Shown in pieces: positions 59,151 to 64,000 of a stretch of DNA of 64,000 nucleotides. Source of the stretch: Leptospira limi (GTDB lineage Bacteria; Spirochaetota; Leptospiria; Leptospirales; Leptospiraceae). Numbering within the stretch: the stretch's first letter is position 1; each line of letters opens with the position of its first letter. Under the pieces are notes generated by a model, which was not told the origin of the DNA, searched no databases, and saw only the letters and a program-made list of their open reading frames with translations. The DNA is taken from contig NZ_JAMQPV010000001.1 of NCBI RefSeq assembly GCF_026151395.1, positions 1,116,001-1,180,000 of the forward strand, in the 5' to 3' direction. A program made the position numbers and the translations under genes.

Positions 59151-60638
59151 ATGTACAATTCTATTTTGAGAAGTTTTATACTTCTGTTATTTTTTTCCAT
59201 GGTATCGAGTGTTTTTGCACAGGAGAGAGCACCTCGAACCGACCTTCCGTTCGAAATCTCTGAAAAGAAGAGATTGAGTGAGCGTGATTTTAAGAATAAA
59301 AAAGAAGGGGGTTACTTCACTGGACTCCCTCTTATCAATTCCGATCCAAACGTAGGGATTGGTTACGGTGCACGTGTTTTGTATTTTTACAATGGAAGTC
59401 GAACTTCCCCTATGTTTGAATACACACCTTACCGCGTGAGAGTTTTTGCTCAGTATTTTAATACGACCAAGAATGCACCATACCACCAGTTAAGTTTGGA
59501 TGCACCGTTTATCTTTGACACCAAATGGCGGTTACGTGCAGATTTAGTGTATGATAGAAATCCCAATTCCCTATATTTTGGTATTGGACAAAGTACACTA
59601 CAACCTCTTTCTTATTTAGAAAGAAACGATCCCAGTGGAAGGATCCGAAGGAATGCACCTTTTGCCGATTACGAAGACAATCTTAGTTACAGAAGGCCAG
59701 GGGATGCTGGAGTTGGTGAATCTCCAATTGTCAGTGATAATAAATACAACCGTTATGACATTGAGAATCCTAACTTCAGTACATCAGGTGAATACTCGTT
59801 CTTTGGCGGAACACTTAGAGCAGTAACAGGAGTGCGTTTATCAAAACAAATCATACGAAGGTATGATGGTACAAATAACAACGCATACCTTGGGCCTGCT
59901 GACGGAATCCTTGGGCTTTTAGACATCGATCGAACCATCACAACTCCACAAGGGGAAACAAAACTGACTCGTGATGACAAAGATGGTAAAATTCGCGGGA
60001 TCAATGGTGGTTATGTCAATACGATTCGTGCTGGTATTGTTTATGACACACGAGATTTTGAACCAGATCCAAATAGAGGATTGTTTTTAGAATACACTCA
60101 CGAACGTTCCACAAAAGCGATTGGATCTAATTACGAGTTTAACAAAAACTTAGTTTCCGGTCGTATTTTCCTAAGTCCAGTTACTTGGTTTACGAATAAA
60201 CCACCTGAGCTTCTAGAGAAATTTGTATTAGCTGCACGTGGTGCGATGATTCAAACAAATGGAGACGCACCTTTTTACGAATACCGTAACATGTGGGGAA
60301 CGGAAGTGAACCAATCTGGTCTTGGTGGTAGAACTACCATTCGTGGTTACAAACAAGATCGTTTTGTTGGCCAAACTATGGCGTACGCAAACTTTGAGAT
60401 TAGATGGAAATTTGCGGAAGCTGAATTTGGTGGACAACACTTTGATTTCCAATTAGTTCCATTTTATGACGTAGGGCGAGTTTGGGATCGAACTTCAGAT
60501 GCTAACTTAAAGAACTACAAACATTCAAGAGGTATTGGTCTAAGAATTCCTTGGAACCAAGCAACAGTTATCTACCTTGATTATGCAATTTCAAATGAAG
60601 ATAGACAGACCTTTATTAACTTTAACCACATATTTTAG
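59151..60638 (+). CDS. Outer-membrane barrel of the Omp85/surface antigen type
   Basis: 495 residues with a signal peptide (1-about 23, ending VFAQ). The C-terminal half has barrel strands typical of the BamA-like surface antigen domain (GVVYD-like turns GIVYDTRDFEPDPNRGLFLEY; RGYKQDRF) and ends in Phe, as outer-membrane proteins do. POTRA domains are absent; about 16 strands could be made. Function unknown; possibly export or lipid-related. Confidence 0.78.
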   Translation: MYNSILRSFILLLFFSMVSSVFAQERAPRTDLPFEISEKKRLSERDFKNKKEGGYFTGLPLINSDPNVGIGYGARVLYFYNGSRTSPMFEYTPYRVRVFAQYFNTTKNAPYHQLSLDAPFIFDTKWRLRADLVYDRNPNSLYFGIGQSTLQPLSYLERNDPSGRIRRNAPFADYEDNLSYRRPGDAGVGESPIVSDNKYNRYDIENPNFSTSGEYSFFGGTLRAVTGVRLSKQIIRRYDGTNNNAYLGPADGILGLLDIDRTITTPQGETKLTRDDKDGKIRGINGGYVNTIRAGIVYDTRDFEPDPNRGLFLEYTHERSTKAIGSNYEFNKNLVSGRIFLSPVTWFTNKPPELLEKFVLAARGAMIQTNGDAPFYEYRNMWGTEVNQSGLGGRTTIRGYKQDRFVGQTMAYANFEIRWKFAEAEFGGQHFDFQLVPFYDVGRVWDRTSDANLKNYKHSRGIGLRIPWNQATVIYLDYAISNEDRQTFINFNHIF

Positions 60639-60654
60639 GGAGCACTTTAAGATT

Positions 60655-61338
60655 ATGAAAAAACTTCATTACTGTTTTGCTCTTTTGGCAATTTCATTAT
60701 TCATCAACTGCGAAATGAAACCTGTAGACGATGTCTTTGGATTAAGTCCAGAAGAAACCAACCAACTTTTCGCAGGACTCATCGCAAATCAGAGTTTGCG
60801 TGATAATGGCAATGGTACTGTGACAGATGCAATTTCCAATTTGGTTTGGCAAAAATGTTCACATGGCCAAGTTTATCGATCAGGATTTAACGATTGTTTG
60901 GGGGCTCCTCAAGGATCGATTTACAATCCTTACGATTCCAGTCGGGCTGGTGCCATCCAAGTTGCATTTTGTGATTCCAAAACTCATGCTTGTAATTCCA
61001 TCAACTATCCCCAAGTCATCCAAGGATTTTCATCCATTGGAATCCAGGGAACAAGTGAATTGTATGCAGCATGCCAAAGTAGCAATTTTTTGGGCCAAAC
61101 TTGGCGAGTACCAACTCCAATTGAATACCAACGATTGGTGATTCCTGGACGTGCGGCAACTTTACAATTTTTCCCATCCACCCAAGAGGAAGATTATTGG
61201 ACTGCTTGGTCTAACCAAGACGATTTACCAGGTGAAACGGCGTTTGCAATTTCGTTTGACCGCCAATCCTATGGAGTCCAAAAGTCTGTCGTAAAAACAC
61301 AAAGGAATTATGTCCGTTGTGTGAGACAAGGTCCTTAA
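60655..61338 (+). CDS. DUF1566-domain lipoprotein
   Basis: 227 residues from ATG 60655, with TAGGGAG upstream; the frame runs to 60577 inside the previous gene. Signal peptide with lipobox SLFINC, C20 lipidated. A DUF1566 (Lcl C-terminal) fold from about 45: DNGNGTVTDAISNLVWQKC ... WRVPTPIEYQRL ... NYVRCVR. It is probably exported and surface or periplasmic. Cotranscribed with the barrel gene (16 bp). Confidence 0.85.
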   Translation: MKKLHYCFALLAISLFINCEMKPVDDVFGLSPEETNQLFAGLIANQSLRDNGNGTVTDAISNLVWQKCSHGQVYRSGFNDCLGAPQGSIYNPYDSSRAGAIQVAFCDSKTHACNSINYPQVIQGFSSIGIQGTSELYAACQSSNFLGQTWRVPTPIEYQRLVIPGRAATLQFFPSTQEEDYWTAWSNQDDLPGETAFAISFDRQSYGVQKSVVKTQRNYVRCVRQGP

Positions 61339-61353
61339 TTTTACAAACCAATC

Positions 61354-61383
61354 AAAAACTCTCCTAATTTTGGGAGAGTTTTT
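61354..61383 (+). terminator. Rho-independent terminator
   Basis: AAAAACTCTCC pairs with GGGAGAGTTTTT around a 7-base loop (61354-61383), ending in a T run. Confidence 0.9.
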
Positions 61384-61458
61384 ACTTTTCAAAAAAGCAA
61401 TTTCATACTAAACTTTTATCCATTCAGACCGAAGTACCCATTAGGTGGTTAGGTTTTC

Positions 61459-62178
61459 ATGAGAATAGAAGAATCCACATTCAGCCGAATGAATGTAGAT
61501 CTCCAAAGAGATCGAAGGGTGAACTATGTCGGTCATGGACAATTAGAAAGTGCCCCTGAAACAATGTCTGCCTTACATGTCATTTCGCATGAATTAGGAC
61601 ATGCACAGGAATTTAAAAATGAAGCCTTCCGAGAAGGAAGAGAAATTCAATCCGTTCAAGTCAAAATCAATTATGAACTTCGAGATGGTCGAATGGTTGC
61701 TGTCAGTGGTGAAACACATGCAGTGACAAAACCAAATTCCAAACAAGAAGACGATCCTAGTTTACAACCATATTCAGATGGGAAATCTATCCAAGATTTG
61801 TTCCAACAAAAAGCAGAAGAAGAGAAAAAGGCAAAAGAAAAATCTTCTGAACAAGTTGATCGAAATAATCCAAAAGAAATCCAAAAACGAAGTTATGAAA
61901 AAAACTTAGAATCAAAAATCAAAGAATTGGAAACTCGATTAGAATCTGAAAAGAGTAAAAAAACATCTGATATAACTTCGACAGAACGTCAAAAAGAATT
62001 GGAATCTGAAAAAAAACGATTAGAAGAGGAAGTCCGAATGCTTCGAATCAAAGAACAATTAAAAGAAACCTTTGCTCTACTGACTGATTTTCGAAAAATG
62101 ATGGCCTCCAATGTTTTTGGAATGCTCAATTATAAAATGGAATCAAATTACGGTTCCACTTTGGATACGTTTGTTTGA
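61459..62178 (+). CDS. Putative zinc metallopeptidase with coiled coil
   Basis: 239 residues. The motif H44-E-L-G-H48 (ISHELGHAQE) fits a zinc protease, with SprA-related or minimal 'peptidase M-type' relatives. A charged coiled coil (about 105-200) follows. No signal peptide is seen. Function unknown. It overlaps the end of engB (convergent) by 31 bp. Confidence 0.68.
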   Translation: MRIEESTFSRMNVDLQRDRRVNYVGHGQLESAPETMSALHVISHELGHAQEFKNEAFREGREIQSVQVKINYELRDGRMVAVSGETHAVTKPNSKQEDDPSLQPYSDGKSIQDLFQQKAEEEKKAKEKSSEQVDRNNPKEIQKRSYEKNLESKIKELETRLESEKSKKTSDITSTERQKELESEKKRLEEEVRMLRIKEQLKETFALLTDFRKMMASNVFGMLNYKMESNYGSTLDTFV

Positions 62179-62789
62179 ATTCCAAGTGTTTCTAAGATAA
62201 ATTCTCGTAATTCTCCAATTCCTCTTCCCGTAGTCGCAGAAATATAAAATACGCGAAACGGAACTCCTATTTCATTCATAGCATCTTCCATTTCTGTTCG
62301 TACTTTGTGTTGCCCACTTTGATTTAATTTATCAATTTTCGTTCTGATCACAACGGGTTTAATTTTTTTTTCCATTGCAACTTCGATTGTAGACAACTCC
62401 TCTTCTGGAAACTCCCTTTGAGAATCACATAGTATAAATAAAACTTTAAGTTGTTTCCATGAATTGAGAAATCCTTCTAAAAGATTCATCATATCTTTAT
62501 GTTCTTTGTGAGATGCTTTTGAATAACCAAATCCTGGTAAGTCGATCAAATTAAAGCCAACTTTGGTTCTGAAAATGTTGATTAGTTTTGTTTTTCCAGG
62601 AGTTTTTGATACTTTTGCAAGACCTCTATGATTGGATAACGCATTGAGCAAACTAGATTTTCCAGAGTTGGATCTACCCATAAATGCAATGGATTGAACC
62701 GAGTCTAAATCTTCCTTTTCTTCCAATTTGGCAATAGACGTGAAAAATTTAGTTTCGGGAAAAGGAATTTCTTTGGAATATTTATGCAT
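62148..62789 (-). CDS. engB: Ribosome-assembly GTPase YsxC/EngB
   Basis: 213 residues, normal length. It helps assemble the 50S subunit. G1 GRSNSGKS (38-45), G3 DLPGFGY (83-89) and G4 TKIDK are present. Five bp after the tilS stop, so probably cotranscribed with tilS. Confidence 0.95.
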   Translation of the reverse strand: MHKYSKEIPFPETKFFTSIAKLEEKEDLDSVQSIAFMGRSNSGKSSLLNALSNHRGLAKVSKTPGKTKLINIFRTKVGFNLIDLPGFGYSKASHKEHKDMMNLLEGFLNSWKQLKVLFILCDSQREFPEEELSTIEVAMEKKIKPVVIRTKIDKLNQSGQHKVRTEMEDAMNEIGVPFRVFYISATTGRGIGELREFILETLGIQTNVSKVEP

Positions 62790-62794
62790 CTAGA

Positions 62795-64000
62795 TCACCT
62801 TTCCAAATAGATTCGTTTGGGATAATTCTTTTCGTTTTTGGAGAAGAGCGAAAATAAAATTTGAATCGGTTCATTTTCAAAATAAAGGATGGGAATAAAA
62901 GTTCTAAGGAAAAATGGAATACCATTCTCCCGCATACATTCTGAAATTTCCTTGTTCCCTGAGCGAATTTGAATTTTTTGTCCATGATGCCATGATCCAA
63001 GTGAATACCTTTCTTCAGGGTCTTTGATTCTAAATTGGTTTTGATTCCATTCAATCGTAAGTTGGTTTCCTTCACGATAAGAGATTGCTTTTTTAAATGC
63101 GGAAGACTTTTTATCAATGATAAAAAGATCACCAAACTTTGATTTGTATAAATAGCAATTTTTGTTTTCTAAAAATGCTCTTTCTCCTTCTGATTGTAGA
63201 TGAAAATTTTCAAATCCGGATTTATAAAGTGGATACATTCCCATTAATTTTAAATGAAAGTCGATTAATTCTTTTTTTGCAGGTAATTTTAAACTCATCC
63301 ATGTTTCATGTGGGATCCGAAACATTTTGGGAGATGTCGTTTGGTTTGGACTCGCGAGTCCATCAAATTGGATATTGAGTTGTGATCGATCATGGAAATT
63401 CCAATATGTTTTATGAAAATTCCATTTCTCTCGTTCCAGTATCGGTAACAATTCCATTCGGATTCGATTTCGTTTGTAAATGGGATCTGAATTTGACTCA
63501 TCTTCAAAAATTCGCAGATGGTTTGATACATATTCATAAAGATCCTTTAGTTCTTGGTCTTCTAGGAATACTAATGGTAAAAATCGTTCGCCATCAAATG
63601 GAGGAAGTGTATAAAACGATTTTTTCCCACCACCTCTTGTTAGGTGTAAGAAAATAGATTCGGTGTAATCTTTACAGTGGTGGCCTGTCAGAATCACAGA
63701 AGGGTTTGTTCTCGTGATTTTTTTCAGTTCATGGTAGCGGACCAATCTACCAGTTTCTTCGAGTCCTTTTTTAAGTTTTAAAGCGAGATTTGGAATTTTT
63801 TTTTTACAAACGAAACGGGGAAACCAAAGTTTTCTAAATAAACTAACATTTCGTTTTCTTCCTTTTGGATCTCTCTAATTCCATGGGAGAGATAAAACAA
63901 ATGTGGAGTTTCGATTTTGTATTTGTCGTTTAAGTATTTTAGAAATAAGAGAAGGATACTGGAGTCTTTTCCACCAGAATAGGAAAGTAAAAATCTAGTT
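62795..64000 (-). CDS. tilS: tRNA(Ile)-lysidine synthetase, frameshifted and 5' partial
   Basis: TilS adds lysine to C34 of tRNA-Ile2. The N-terminal PP-loop LSYSGGKDSS (near 63962-63991) reads in one frame that stops at 63778-63780; the rest (LTGHHCKDYTESIF onward) is in another frame, open from the same region. The frames would join if the run of T at 63796-63805 (ten on the plus strand) had eleven. C-terminal TilS domains (about residues 200-end) are present to the stop at 62795. The start is outside the window. Either a homopolymer sequencing error, a slippage site or a disrupted gene; tilS is essential in most bacteria. Confidence 0.82.

Noticed and set aside
62782..63135. 117-residue minus-strand frame inside tilS
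   Set aside because: It is an out-of-frame shadow of the TilS C-terminal region with no domain.
1..64000. Mobile elements, CRISPR arrays, prophage
   Set aside because: No transposase, integrase, phage protein, direct-repeat array or long terminal inverted repeat was seen.

Overview
The window looks like chromosomal core sequence from a Leptospira (spirochaete, low GC, double-membrane cell). This rests on the proteins: a DUF1574-type protein, spirochaete-style lipoproteins, an alternative GlmU-like protein beside glmM and glmS, and many secreted proteins with no obvious relatives outside the genus. A saprophytic species is a guess I cannot test here. No insertion sequence, prophage, CRISPR array or rRNA gene is visible; there is one tRNA gene (Val, UAC). 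Genes are tightly packed, often overlapping by ATGA, and GTG or TTG starts are common.

Layout. 1-2703: end of a PfkB kinase, then a response regulator and PAS histidine kinase pair. 2736-7954: Gld-type ABC exporter genes with two envelope proteins. 7951-10367: mpl and pheS. 10488-14244: a TLP1-like thiolase relative and a three-gene operon of unknown function. 14365-14817: rpsT and tRNA-Val. 14923-21666: amino-sugar operon (glmM, glmS, alternative GlmU) followed by a hydrolase and an acyl-CoA carboxylase carboxyltransferase. 21711-25820: STAS protein, DJ-1 protein, HtrA protease, ruvB, TonB-like protein. 25824-29188 (minus): lipoproteins, serine hydrolase, sufE. 29259-35560 (plus): a seven-gene run with a 59-residue zinc ribbon, rsmD, PBP1C, thioesterase, SpoIIE phosphatase and LptF/G permease. 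35683-37876 (minus): a DprE1/DprE2-like pair. 37928-41015: NYN nuclease and an MBOAT/DUF1574 O-acylation pair. 40988-50165 (minus): DUF2225, truA, an outer-membrane protein, a lipoprotein, and a cyclase/FecR/secreted-protein set. 50302-57028: periplasmic protein, acyltransferase, a three-domain fusion protein, a repeat protein and an LTA-synthase-like enzyme. 57123-59078: biotin carboxylase and biotin carrier, probable partners of the carboxyltransferase at 20065. 59151-62178: outer-membrane barrel, DUF1566 lipoprotein, metallopeptidase-like protein. 62148-64000 (minus): engB and a frameshifted tilS.

Most striking: (1) a 790-residue protein joining a degenerate isochorismatase-like domain, an APH-type kinase-like domain and a dual-specificity phosphatase, divergent from a small secreted protein made of 11-residue SFPD repeats; (2) a cyclase-FecR-secreted protein operon, with a palindrome 3 bases before the cyclase start, that may be an envelope signalling unit; (3) tilS broken at a run of ten A, either sequencing error or slippage; (4) a DprE1/DprE2-like pair outside the actinobacteria.
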